From the NCBI GenBank assembly GCA_905235625.1, contig CAJOLX010000030.1, positions 1 to 37,710 on the forward strand: 37,710 nucleotides of DNA, written 5' to 3'. Source of the stretch: an uncultured Clostridia bacterium (GTDB lineage Bacteria; Bacillota; Clostridia; Oscillospirales; Acutalibacteraceae). The notes under the pieces are model-generated. The model had not been told where the DNA came from and made no database searches. It worked only from the letters and a program-made list of their open reading frames with translations. Shown one piece after another: positions 22,484 through 31,857 of this stretch; the stretch's first letter is position 1, and every line of letters begins with the position of its first letter. The translations under genes were made by a program, and so were the position numbers.

Positions 22484-24900
22484 AACAACCCGAAGAGATC
22501 CTTGCTCAGATGACTCTCGAAGAGAAAGCGTCGCTCTGCGACGGCAGGGACTACTGGCACCTTAAGGGGATGGATAAATACGGCATTCCCGAAATCATGG
22601 TCTGCGACGGCCCTCACGGCCTGAGAAAAAAGGACTATGACAAAACGGGCAGCAGCCTTACCGCAAGCGTGGGCTCAATTTGTTTCCCCACCGCAGCCGC
22701 GACCGCCGCTTCATGGGACCCCGATATGCTTTATGAAATGGGCACGGCTCTCGGCAAAAAGTGCCAGAAAGAAAAAGTGGGAGTTCTGCTCGGCCCCGGC
22801 ATCAACATGAAGAGAAGCCCTCTCTGCGGCAGAAACTTTGAGTATTTTTCGGAGGATCCCCTCCTTGCCGGCGAGCTCGCCGCGGGATTTATAAACGGCG
22901 TGCAGAGCATGGGCGTAGGCACGTCCCTCAAGCACTTTTGCGTAAACAGCCAGGAAACGAGAAGAATGACCGTTAACGAGGTCGTGGACGAAAGAGCGCT
23001 CAGAGAAATCTATCTCACCGCATTTGAAACGGCGGTCAAAAAGGCAAAGCCCTGGACCGTTATGTGCTCCTACAATAAAATCAACGGCGAGCACGGCTCC
23101 GAAAACAAACACACTCAAATTGACATTCTCAGAAAAGAATGGGGCTTTGACGGCGTGGTCGTGAGCGACTGGGGCGCCGTTAACGACAGAGTGAAGGGCC
23201 TCAAAGCGGGCAACGACCTTGAAATGCCCTCTTCCTCCGGCTCCGGCACAGCCAAAATCGTGGCGGCGGTCAAAAACGGAGAGATCGACGAGAGCGTGGT
23301 TGACGAGAGAGCGCTCAACGTGCTTCGCCTCATCAAAAAAGCCGCCGACGGCGCCAAGGAAAACTACGAATACAACGACCTCGACGACCAGCCTCTTGCC
23401 AGAGAAATCGCAGGCAAGTGCATGGTGCTTCTCAAAAATGAAGACGGCATTCTTCCTCTTGACAAGAGCAAGAAAATCGCGATAATCGGCGACATGGCGA
23501 AAAATCCGAGATACCAGGGCGCAGGCTCTTCTCAGATAAATCCCACCAAGATAGACAACGCCTTTGACGAGCTTGCCGCATTGGGCTATAAGCTCGAATA
23601 CGCGCCCGGCTACGAGCGCTCGTTAAAGAAAGAAAAGAAAAATCCTCCTCTTATCGCCGCCGCGGCGGAGCTTGCCGCGAAATGCGACATAGCCGTGGTG
23701 TTCGCGGGCCTCACGGATGATTTTGAGAGCGAAGGCTACGACAGGCAGCACATGGAGATGCCCGCATCGCACAACGAGCTTATAAAGCAGGTCGTCAGGG
23801 CAAATCCCAACACGGTTGTCGTGCTTGCAGGCGGCTCGCCCGTTGAGATGCCGTGGAATGACAGCGTGAAAGCCGTGCTCAATTCCTATCTCGGCGGTCA
23901 GGCAGGCGGCGGAGCGGTTGCCGACATTCTTTCCGGCAAGGTAAATCCCTCCGGAAAGCTGCCCGAAACCTACCCCATGAGCTACGGCGACACTCCGGCG
24001 AAGAATTTCTTCCCCGGCAACATCGCGAGCGTTGAGCACAGAGAGAGCATATATATCGGCTACAGATATTATGAAAAGGCGGGCAAAACCGTTCGCTATC
24101 CGTTCGGCTACGGCCTTTCCTACACGACTTTTGAATATTCCGACCTCGCTCTGAGCAAAACCGAAATGGACGAGAGCGAAGAGCTCACCGTCACGTTTAA
24201 GGTCAAGAATACCGGCTCGGTTGCGGGCGCCGAAACGGCGCAGGTTTACGTTGCCGACAAAGAGAGCTCGATTTTCCGCCCGGAGAAGGAGCTCAAGGGC
24301 TTCAAAAAGGTTTATCTTGAGCCCGGCGAAGAGAAAGAAATTTCCGTAACGCTGTCAAAGAGAGCTTTCGCTTTCTACAACACCGCAGTTAACGACTGGA
24401 CGGTTGAGAGCGGAGATTTTGACGTGCTTGTCGGCGCCTCGAGCGCAGACGTAAAGCTGAGCGCCTGCGTTAAAGTGAACGCTCCCGAAACCGAGATACC
24501 CGATTACAGTCAGAGCGCGCCGCTTTATTACACCGCGGACGTGCAGAACGTGCCCGACGAGCAGTTTGTCGCTCTTATCGGCAGAGAGCTTCCGCCGAAA
24601 GGATACGACCCCGATTCGCCCGTTACGATAACCGACTGCTTCGAGAGCGCCGCGCGCACCAAAAACGGCAAAAAAATGGTGAAGCTTCTCACCTCCGTCG
24701 TGCCGGCGGGCTTTTCGCAGTCAATAGCTCTTCAAACCCCGTTCCGCGATTTCATCAGCATGAGCGGCGGAGTTTTCAGCGAGAGCATAGCGGAGGGCCT
24801 TTGCAAAATCCTTAACGGAGAAAAAGGCGGAGCAAGGCAGATAATGAAAGGCGTGCCCAAGGCGATAGCCGGAGTGGGGCCGCTTCTTAAGCAAATATAA
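22480..24900 (+). CDS. Glycoside hydrolase family 3 (beta-glucosidase type)
   Basis: The 806-residue enzyme should release terminal beta-linked glucose or a related sugar. The N-terminal barrel has CDGPHGLR, GPGINMKRSPLCGRNFEYFSEDP and the nucleophile motif VVSDWGA with D230. The second domain has AGSSQI and FESEGYDR, where E418 is the likely acid/base. A fibronectin III-like domain follows (about 570-670), then an extra C-terminal segment of about 110 residues with FVALIGRELPPKGY, seen in several Firmicute GH3 proteins. There is no signal peptide, so it works in the cytoplasm on imported oligosaccharide, in line with the GPH transporter downstream. Start overlaps rmuC by four bases. Confidence 0.93.
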   Translation: MKQPEEILAQMTLEEKASLCDGRDYWHLKGMDKYGIPEIMVCDGPHGLRKKDYDKTGSSLTASVGSICFPTAAATAASWDPDMLYEMGTALGKKCQKEKVGVLLGPGINMKRSPLCGRNFEYFSEDPLLAGELAAGFINGVQSMGVGTSLKHFCVNSQETRRMTVNEVVDERALREIYLTAFETAVKKAKPWTVMCSYNKINGEHGSENKHTQIDILRKEWGFDGVVVSDWGAVNDRVKGLKAGNDLEMPSSSGSGTAKIVAAVKNGEIDESVVDERALNVLRLIKKAADGAKENYEYNDLDDQPLAREIAGKCMVLLKNEDGILPLDKSKKIAIIGDMAKNPRYQGAGSSQINPTKIDNAFDELAALGYKLEYAPGYERSLKKEKKNPPLIAAAAELAAKCDIAVVFAGLTDDFESEGYDRQHMEMPASHNELIKQVVRANPNTVVVLAGGSPVEMPWNDSVKAVLNSYLGGQAGGGAVADILSGKVNPSGKLPETYPMSYGDTPAKNFFPGNIASVEHRESIYIGYRYYEKAGKTVRYPFGYGLSYTTFEYSDLALSKTEMDESEELTVTFKVKNTGSVAGAETAQVYVADKESSIFRPEKELKGFKKVYLEPGEEKEISVTLSKRAFAFYNTAVNDWTVESGDFDVLVGASSADVKLSACVKVNAPETEIPDYSQSAPLYYTADVQNVPDEQFVALIGRELPPKGYDPDSPVTITDCFESAARTKNGKKMVKLLTSVVPAGFSQSIALQTPFRDFISMSGGVFSESIAEGLCKILNGEKGGARQIMKGVPKAIAGVGPLLKQI

Positions 24901-24922
24901 ACAAAAGGAAGGACAGAAAGAA

Positions 24923-27900
24923 ATGAAAAAATCGCTCAAAGTGAAAATCGTCGCCGTGTTTATGGCGATAGTCATGCTTTTCGGAGTTATGCCGATAGGC
25001 GTATTCGCGGAGGAAGACACCATTCACCTCGGCGTCTTTTCCGACGTGCACATTTATCCCGACAGCCTTAAGGGCGGCAACAATCAGGCATACAAAGACT
25101 TTACGATAGCAAAGAGCAAAGAATACGCCGAAAACTATTCTCTGCTCGACAACGCGCTTGACGGAGTTTTGAGAAACGCCGAGCTTAACGGCGACGACTA
25201 TCTGCTCATTCCCGGCGACCTTACCAAAGACGGCGAATATGAGGGTCACGTAGCTCTTGCCGCAAAGCTTGAGGAATGGCAGGAGAGAACGGGAATACCC
25301 GTGTTTGTCACAAACGGCAACCACGACATCAACAACTCCAACGCCTGCACGTTTGAAAACGGCGTAGAGGAGCCTGCGAGAATAACTACTCCCGAAGAAT
25401 TCAGAGAGATTTATCAAAATCTCGGCTTTGACAAGGCGGACGCGACCTTCACTCCCGAAGGATACAGCGAAGACGCGGACGGCATCAAGGGCGGCATGCT
25501 CTCATACACGGCGGATCTCGGCGACGCCTACAAGCTCATCGTGGTTGACACCTGCATGTATTCCGTTGATAACGGCGCGAAGACGACCGAGCACATGACC
25601 GACGGCAGAGTCGGCGACGAGCTGCTCGAGTGGGTCGTCGCTCAGGCGAACAAAGCGACCTCCGAGGGAAAAGTGCCTCTTGTCATGCAGCACCACAATC
25701 TTATCCCGCACATGGATATTGAGGAAGCTACCTTCTGGGCGTTCGTTTGCCAGGACTGGGAAAGAATAGCCGACACCTACGCCGACGCCGGCATTCACTA
25801 CGTTTTCACCGGTCACCTTCACGCGAGCGACTGCAGCTCCTACGTAAACGATAACGGCGAAGAGATAACCGACGTTCTCACCCCGACCCTTACGGGCTAT
25901 CCCAACTATTTCAGAACGGTTGACGTCACCACCGACGGCAGCAACATAACCGTTGACATGACCAATCACGAAATAGACGAATACAACCCCGTTGTAAGCG
26001 AAAACGGCGACGTTTACGAAGCGCCTTATAAGTTCACGAAGTCCTTTGACCAGACCTTCGGCAACAATATCTCCGAATTCCTCGAAAGAACCATAGGCAA
26101 AGTTATAGACGAGTATTTCGGGCAGATACAGGAAGCGGGCAGCTTGATCAAGTTCCTCACCTTTATGGGCATTGACGTGCAGCAGCTGCTCACCGACCTC
26201 ATCGGCACCGACGGCATAGCCATAGGCGATTTCAGCATTCTTACCGTCAGCAAAAACGCCATGGGCCTTATCAATGACCTTGATAGGCAGATCATGGGTG
26301 CGTATATCTTGAAGCCGGAAGAAACCAAGGCAAAAGTGAAGACCCTCGTCGACAAGCTCCTTGACATGCAGGTGAGCGACTATCCCTGCACCTACAATCA
26401 CGAAGTGCTCGGCACTCCTCTCACCGGCGAGCCCTGCACTCTCGGCGAATACGCCACCACCGCCCTTCTGCTCTATTACGGCGGCGACGAAGACCTTTAC
26501 GGCAAGGAAGGCTACGAATACGTTAAAGACACGCTCGACAAATTCGACAGCGGCGAAACGACCGAGCAGTTTTTCAACCTTCTGATTGAAGTGCTTCTCA
26601 ACGACCTCATTGAGGACGAGCTGCTTTCAACCATAAACTTCAACATCAGCTCCTTCTTCCCCGAAGGCTCGGCGTTCAGAATTTTCGGCCTTCTGCTTGA
26701 CAGAATAGTTTCAATGCTTCTCGGCTACGACAACAGCATTCTCAACCTCGTTGAGTCCGTGCTCGGCATTTCCTTCGTGCCGGAGGGCTATCATTCAATC
26801 GACGAAATTCTCGACACGCTCGTTATCAGCAGGTATCTCACTCCCAGCCAGTATGAGGCGTGGGGCGCAACGATCACCTGGATGATAAAAACCCTCGTGT
26901 TTGACGAAAACCCCGACGTTTGCAAGGACAATACCGTAACGTTCACCTACACCGGGCCTCAGGACGTGGAGGCGACGAGCGAAAACTTCCGCCTTCCCGC
27001 AAACCTCGTTATGAACCTCACCGAGGATGAAACCACGAGCGCAACGATTACCTGGATAACCAAATACAGCATCACCGACACCGACATAGAGCTTTTGCCC
27101 TACAGCGAGAGCCCCGATTTCACGGGCGAAGCGACCGAGGACGAAAGAATAAACGCAAAATACGAAGAGTCCGGCAGAAGCTACCCCGGCGCGGACCTCG
27201 GCATTGCCGGCCTTCTTCCGCTTGAAAAGACCTATATCAAGCACACGATAACTCTCACGGGCCTTACTCCCGGCGAAAAATACAGCTACCGCGTAGGCAG
27301 CGCCGAAAGAGGCTGGTGGAGCGACGCGGGCACGATAACCCTTTCCGCGGGCGAAGACGAAGCGTTCACCTTCATTAACATAACCGATCCTCAGGCTCAG
27401 AGAAAAGAGCATTACGAAACCTACAAGGCGGTAATGGACGCGGCTTACGGCGAGTATCCCGACGCGAGATTTACCGTTTCAAACGGCGACCAGGTTGACC
27501 TGGGCACTCACTCCAAGCAGTGGAATTACTTCTTCGCGAGCTCGGATTCCTTCCTTTCCAAGCCCTTTATGCCCACGACCGGCAACCATGAGAAGAGCGG
27601 TTCCGTGCTCAGAACCAACTTCACCCTTCCCGGCGTGCCCGAGCAGGACGAAGACACCGGCACGTATTATTCATTCGATTACAACTCCGCTCACTTCACC
27701 GTGCTCAACACGAACGACCTTGTTGACGACAAGCTCAGCGACGAGCAGCTCAACTGGATGAAGGCGGATATAAAGAACAGCGACGCGAAGTGGAAGATAG
27801 TGGTGCTCCACAAAGCGCTTTACGCAAACGGAGTTTACTATAAGGACGACGAGACCGCCGCTCTCAGGCAGCAGCTCGGCTCCCTTCTTCCCTATCTCGG

Positions 27901-28432
27901 CGTTGACCTCGTGCTCCAGGGTCACAACCACGTTTACACCAGAACGGGCGTTATGAACGCAAATATGCAGATGCCTACCCTCACCGAAGACGTTGAATAC
28001 AACGGCAGCAACTACACGATGAAGCTTGACCCGAACGGCACGATTTACTCCATAATCTGCTCGGCAGGCGTTAAGGAATATCAGGAAGTGGGCACCGACA
28101 AGACAAACGATTACTTCCCGCAGGCGGAGAGCATAGTTTCAAACGATTATCCCATGTTCTCGGCAATCACCATTGACGGCGACAGCCTCTATTACAGCGC
28201 TTATCAGGTAAAGGACGGCAGCGCGGAGCTTGCCGACTCCTTCGGCATAAGAAAATCGGAAGGCTCAAAATCACCCTCCGACAGCGTTGCGTCAAGCATT
28301 CTTGACAATATGTTCCAGACCCTTCTCTCCAAGCTGAATATCAAATACACCTGGAAGATAGGCAACGTTCTGCTCAAGGCGCTTTCTCCCATTATTCTTC
28401 TCTTTCAGAAGATAGGAGCGGCTGTAAGATAA
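24923..28432 (+). CDS. Secreted protein with two calcineurin-like metallophosphoesterase domains
   Basis: The 1169-residue protein starts with a signal peptide (cleavage likely after VFA at 29). Domain 1 has all metal-binding motifs: SDVH (D41, H43), PGDL (D99), GNHD (132-135), QHHN and GHLH. A helical middle region (about 370-640) has no recognised fold. A purple-acid-phosphatase-like Fn3 domain follows (about 685-805, with TSATITWITKYS), then domain 2 with NGDQVD (about 854), GNHE (about 887) and GHNHVYTRT (about 999). The end is a hydrophobic helix without a sortase motif. It probably removes phosphate from extracellular substrates, but which is unknown. It lies 22 bases after the GH3 gene. 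Two phosphoesterase units in one secreted chain are unusual. Confidence 0.88.
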   Translation: MKKSLKVKIVAVFMAIVMLFGVMPIGVFAEEDTIHLGVFSDVHIYPDSLKGGNNQAYKDFTIAKSKEYAENYSLLDNALDGVLRNAELNGDDYLLIPGDLTKDGEYEGHVALAAKLEEWQERTGIPVFVTNGNHDINNSNACTFENGVEEPARITTPEEFREIYQNLGFDKADATFTPEGYSEDADGIKGGMLSYTADLGDAYKLIVVDTCMYSVDNGAKTTEHMTDGRVGDELLEWVVAQANKATSEGKVPLVMQHHNLIPHMDIEEATFWAFVCQDWERIADTYADAGIHYVFTGHLHASDCSSYVNDNGEEITDVLTPTLTGYPNYFRTVDVTTDGSNITVDMTNHEIDEYNPVVSENGDVYEAPYKFTKSFDQTFGNNISEFLERTIGKVIDEYFGQIQEAGSLIKFLTFMGIDVQQLLTDLIGTDGIAIGDFSILTVSKNAMGLINDLDRQIMGAYILKPEETKAKVKTLVDKLLDMQVSDYPCTYNHEVLGTPLTGEPCTLGEYATTALLLYYGGDEDLYGKEGYEYVKDTLDKFDSGETTEQFFNLLIEVLLNDLIEDELLSTINFNISSFFPEGSAFRIFGLLLDRIVSMLLGYDNSILNLVESVLGISFVPEGYHSIDEILDTLVISRYLTPSQYEAWGATITWMIKTLVFDENPDVCKDNTVTFTYTGPQDVEATSENFRLPANLVMNLTEDETTSATITWITKYSITDTDIELLPYSESPDFTGEATEDERINAKYEESGRSYPGADLGIAGLLPLEKTYIKHTITLTGLTPGEKYSYRVGSAERGWWSDAGTITLSAGEDEAFTFINITDPQAQRKEHYETYKAVMDAAYGEYPDARFTVSNGDQVDLGTHSKQWNYFFASSDSFLSKPFMPTTGNHEKSGSVLRTNFTLPGVPEQDEDTGTYYSFDYNSAHFTVLNTNDLVDDKLSDEQLNWMKADIKNSDAKWKIVVLHKALYANGVYYKDDETAALRQQLGSLLPYLGVDLVLQGHNHVYTRTGVMNANMQMPTLTEDVEYNGSNYTMKLDPNGTIYSIICSAGVKEYQEVGTDKTNDYFPQAESIVSNDYPMFSAITIDGDSLYYSAYQVKDGSAELADSFGIRKSEGSKSPSDSVASSILDNMFQTLLSKLNIKYTWKIGNVLLKALSPIILLFQKIGAAVR

Positions 28433-28460
28433 CTCAATCCGAATAAAGGGAAGTATAATT

Positions 28461-29888
28461 ATGGAAAAAGTTCCGCTTAAGGAAAAAATCGGCTACGGCG
28501 TGGGAGCGGTAGGTCTTGACCTTTCATACGGCCTGTTTTACTCCTACCTGTCGCTGTATCTGACCAACGCGCTTAAAGTGAGCCCCCTTTTCCTGCTCAT
28601 TCTCGCTCCCATCGCAAGAATTTGGGACGGCGTCAATGACCCGATGATGGGCTCGATAGTGGACCGCACAAGAACCAAAATGGGCAAGTACCGCCCGTGG
28701 ATCATCACGGGCGCTCTGCTCAACGGCATTGTGCTCTCCATGCTTTTCAACAACCCCGGGTTTTCATACGGCTCAAAATGGCTTTACGTTTACGTTGCGA
28801 TATTCTACGTGCTGTGGGGCATGACGAATACCCTCGCCGATATTCCCTTCTGGAGCATGATACCCTCGTTTGCGACCGAGGAGAAAGACAGAAACCTCGT
28901 TTCAACCATAGCGAGAACCTTCTCGGGCCTCGGCCAGGGGATAGTTTCAATACTTACCCCCCTGCTCGTCGCGCTGCTTGCGGGCGTTCCCGGCAGCGAC
29001 CTTGACAAAATGGAGTCCGGCGCGCTGGGCAAAGGCTTCGGCAAATGGAGCGTTATATGCGCCGCGTCGCTCGTCGTTTTCGCGAGCATAAGCGTGCTTT
29101 CCACAAGGGAAAGAAACGTTGTGGAGCCGAAGGAAAAATTCTCGTTCGGCAACGCGCTTAAAATGATAGTTCACAATGACCAGCTCATCACGTTCATGCT
29201 CTTCGCAATGATTTCAAACTGCGGATATTACATGACGAGCGGCATCAGCAGCTATTACTTCCTTCAGGTCAAGGGCGACCTTACCATGCAGTCAAAGTTT
29301 AATCTTCTGGGCTCGGTCGGCTCGGTGCTTTCGCTGCTTGTCATCCCCGTTTGCGGCAAGTTTATGAGCAACCGCTCCACTTACCGCTTCTCGCTCACGA
29401 CAGCTACCGTCGGCTACGCCGGCATGGCGGCTGTGGGCTACTTAACGGGCGGCAATCCCTACGCTCTGGGCGCCTGCTACATGGTGGCGTCGCTCGGCAT
29501 AGGCAGTATGTTTGTCAATCAGACCGTTATGCTTGCCGATATAGTGGATTACGGCGAATACAAGCTCGGCACGAGAAATCAGAGCCTCACCTTCTCAATG
29601 AAGGGCTTCCTGCAGAAGATGGCTTACACGCTGCAGTCCATTATAATGTATTCGGCGTTCGTTGCGACGGGCTACGATTTCAGCTCCGGCACGACCTCGG
29701 TCGTGGCGGAAAACGCCGCCGCGAACAGCGCGATAACGTTTATGATGTTTATCGTGCCGCCGCTCATGCTCATAATTTCCCACATCATTTTTGCAAGCAA
29801 ATACACTATCTACGGCGACTTCAAGAGAGAAGTGCTTGACGCCGTTTCAAAGAAACGCGCCGAAATGGCAGAGATTGAAGAAGCCTGA
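28461..29888 (+). CDS. GPH-family (glycoside-pentoside-hexuronide) cation symporter
   Basis: This 475-residue MFS transporter has about 12 hydrophobic segments and the GPH loop-2 motif WDGVNDPMMGSIVDRTRTKMGKYRPWI (about 55-80). ADIPFWSMIPSFA and QTVMLADIVDYGEYKLGTRNQS are further family blocks. It should import a sugar or glycoside with a cation. It is intact, unlike the relative at 18293-19802. It follows the phosphoesterase by 28 bases, has a GGGAAG ribosome site, and is 14 bases before the TetR gene, so the regulator may control it. Confidence 0.92.
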   Translation: MEKVPLKEKIGYGVGAVGLDLSYGLFYSYLSLYLTNALKVSPLFLLILAPIARIWDGVNDPMMGSIVDRTRTKMGKYRPWIITGALLNGIVLSMLFNNPGFSYGSKWLYVYVAIFYVLWGMTNTLADIPFWSMIPSFATEEKDRNLVSTIARTFSGLGQGIVSILTPLLVALLAGVPGSDLDKMESGALGKGFGKWSVICAASLVVFASISVLSTRERNVVEPKEKFSFGNALKMIVHNDQLITFMLFAMISNCGYYMTSGISSYYFLQVKGDLTMQSKFNLLGSVGSVLSLLVIPVCGKFMSNRSTYRFSLTTATVGYAGMAAVGYLTGGNPYALGACYMVASLGIGSMFVNQTVMLADIVDYGEYKLGTRNQSLTFSMKGFLQKMAYTLQSIIMYSAFVATGYDFSSGTTSVVAENAAANSAITFMMFIVPPLMLIISHIIFASKYTIYGDFKREVLDAVSKKRAEMAEIEEA

Positions 29889-29902
29889 GAGGGAGGCCGT
29901 TT

Positions 29903-30460
29903 ATGAACGCCACAACGAAGGATAAAATATTTCAAACGTTTCTCGATATTCTCAAAGAAAAACCCTTTGACAAAATCACCGTAAGAGACGTTGTGGAAAG
30001 GTGCGGAATAAACCGCAACACCTTCTATTATTACTACAGCGACCTTTACGAGCTGCTTGAAGAGCTTTTTAAAACGGAAATATCCGAGATGGTTTCAAAA
30101 TACAATAACGGCCTTCGCTGGCTCGTCGGCTTTTCGCACATGATAGAGACCTGCTACGGCAACAAAAAAATCATCAACAATATCTGCGCGAGCAGGAGCT
30201 ACGAATACCTTGAAACCTATATGTTCAAATCCTGCAGAGAGATAATGGCGGAGTATATTTACGACCTCTCCCAAGACAGAAATATCAGCAGTGAAAACAT
30301 AGAGTTCATCATTTCCTACCACCAGTACGGCCTTATAGGCACGGTTTCCGAGTGGTTCAGAACGGGAATGGCGGAGCCGCCCAAACAGCTTATGAAGCAG
30401 TTTATAACCGTTTTTGAAGGCATCGAAACGGCTCTCGATATGGCAGAGGAGCGCAAATGA
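29903..30460 (+). CDS. TetR/AcrR family transcriptional regulator
   Basis: The 185-residue protein has the TetR DNA-binding region at 1-55: TKDKIFQTFLDILKEKPFDKITVRDVVERCGINRNTFYYYYSDLYELLEE. The C-terminal ligand domain contains an aromatic and cysteine-rich helix set (IINNICASRSYEYLETYMFKSC) with no assigned ligand. A GGGAGG site precedes ATG 29903. It is coupled to the pseudouridine synthase gene (ATGA overlap). Its operator is not known; the palindrome in the rmuC promoter is one candidate. Confidence 0.9.
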   Translation: MNATTKDKIFQTFLDILKEKPFDKITVRDVVERCGINRNTFYYYYSDLYELLEELFKTEISEMVSKYNNGLRWLVGFSHMIETCYGNKKIINNICASRSYEYLETYMFKSCREIMAEYIYDLSQDRNISSENIEFIISYHQYGLIGTVSEWFRTGMAEPPKQLMKQFITVFEGIETALDMAEERK

Positions 30461-31104
30461 CCCCCGAAATTCTTTACAGAGAAGGCGGAGTCATAGTGTG
30501 CCTGAAGCCCGGAGGAGTTTTGTGCGAAGGCGGGCAGGGCGAGAATATGCTCTCTCTGCTCGGCGCTCTTACCGGCTCCGAAATATACCCCGTTCACAGG
30601 CTCGACAGGGAAACGGCGGGAGTTATGGCGTTTGCCGAAAGCTCTGCCGCCGCGGCGTTTCTGTCAAAGCAGATAAGCTCGGGCGAGCTTAAAAAGAGCT
30701 ACTTTGCCGTAACGGCGCAGAGCATCGACCCCGAAGAGGGCGAGATGAACGACCTGCTTTTCAGAGACAGCGCCAAAAACAAGAGCTACGTTGTCAAAAG
30801 AGAGCGCAGGGGAGTGAGAAAGGCGAGCCTTGAATATTCGCTGACGGCGCAAAACGAAGGGCTTTACCTCTGGAGGGTGAGCCTTCGCACGGGCAGAACG
30901 CATCAGATAAGAGCGCAGTTTGCCTCAAGGGGCGCTCCGCTTTACGGCGACACAAGATACGGCGCAAAGCAGAAGGACGGCTTCGGCCTGTTTGCTTATT
31001 CGTTGACGCTCAAGCTTCCGTCATCGGCGGAGCAGAGGGAGTTTGCCGTTATGCCGAAACTGACGGAGCAGCCATTTTGTAATTTCGGAGAGTGGTTAAA
31101 ATGA
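30457..31104 (+). CDS. RluA-family RNA pseudouridine synthase
   Basis: The 215-residue protein has the catalytic motif PVHRLDRETAGVMAFAES (catalytic aspartate in HRLD), the RTGRTHQIRAQFASRGAPLYGD block and a C-terminal FGLFAYSLTLKLP strand. It lacks an N-terminal S4 domain, giving a short single-domain form. The target may be rRNA or tRNA; sequence alone does not tell. The start overlaps the TetR stop and its stop overlaps the next gene, so it is embedded in the operon without a promoter of its own. Confidence 0.92.
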   Translation: MTPEILYREGGVIVCLKPGGVLCEGGQGENMLSLLGALTGSEIYPVHRLDRETAGVMAFAESSAAAAFLSKQISSGELKKSYFAVTAQSIDPEEGEMNDLLFRDSAKNKSYVVKRERRGVRKASLEYSLTAQNEGLYLWRVSLRTGRTHQIRAQFASRGAPLYGDTRYGAKQKDGFGLFAYSLTLKLPSSAEQREFAVMPKLTEQPFCNFGEWLK

Positions 31105-31847
31105 TTTACTATTTTTCGGGCACGGGCAATTCCCATTATGCCGCCGAAAAAATTGCGAGAGCAACGGGCGACAGATGCGTAAACATCGCCGACATATATA
31201 AAGGCAAAGTGAAAAGCGTCGTGGGCAAAAGCGACGTGACGGGTTTCGTTTTCCCCGTTTATTACGGAGGGCTGCCCGAAATGGTGTTAAGGTTCGTTTC
31301 GAACCCCGAAATAAAAAACCGTATGGGCAGCTACGTTTTTGCCGTAATCACCTGCGGAGCGAACACTTACGGAGCGGGCGACAGGCTCGCGAAAGCTCTG
31401 GACAGACCGCTTGACCTTTGCGTGAGCGTTAAAATGCCCGACAATTACGTCGTCGCTTACGACCCGTCTACGCCCGAAGAGGCGGTTGAAACTCTCAGAA
31501 AAGCGGACGCAAAGCTCGGCGGAATTGCCGACAGAATAATGAGAAGAGAAAGCTACGCGCGCAAAGCGGGCGCAAAAGACAAATTCACCTCGGGCGCCAT
31601 GTACCTTCTCTACAATCCGTTCAGAGTCACCGCGTTCTTTAAAGCGGACGATAACTGCACGGGGTGCGGCTTGTGCGAAAAGCTTTGCCCCGAGGGCATA
31701 ATAAAGCTTAAAGACGGCAAGCCAGAATGGACTAAAAGGCGCTGCCAGCACTGCACGGCGTGCATAAACAGATGCCCCGCGCGGGCTATACAGTTCGGTC
31801 GGATGACTGCCAAAAGAGGCAGATACAATATAATGAATCTTAAGTGA
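31101..31847 (+). CDS. EFR1-family ferredoxin (flavodoxin-like domain plus two 4Fe-4S clusters)
   Basis: The roughly 248-residue protein begins MIYYFSGTGNSHYAA, an FMN phosphate-binding loop of flavodoxin type, and ends with two 4Fe-4S motifs: CTGCGLCEKLCP and CQHCTACINRCP. It likely shuttles electrons in the cytoplasm; partner enzymes are unknown. I choose ATG 31101 because GGAGAG lies eight bases upstream and the ATG overlaps the preceding stop as ATGA; GTG 31092 is in frame but lacks spacing. It is 10 bases before galM. Confidence 0.92.
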   Translation: MIYYFSGTGNSHYAAEKIARATGDRCVNIADIYKGKVKSVVGKSDVTGFVFPVYYGGLPEMVLRFVSNPEIKNRMGSYVFAVITCGANTYGAGDRLAKALDRPLDLCVSVKMPDNYVVAYDPSTPEEAVETLRKADAKLGGIADRIMRRESYARKAGAKDKFTSGAMYLLYNPFRVTAFFKADDNCTGCGLCEKLCPEGIIKLKDGKPEWTKRRCQHCTACINRCPARAIQFGRMTAKRGRYNIMNLK

Positions 31848-31857
31848 GGCAAGGCGA

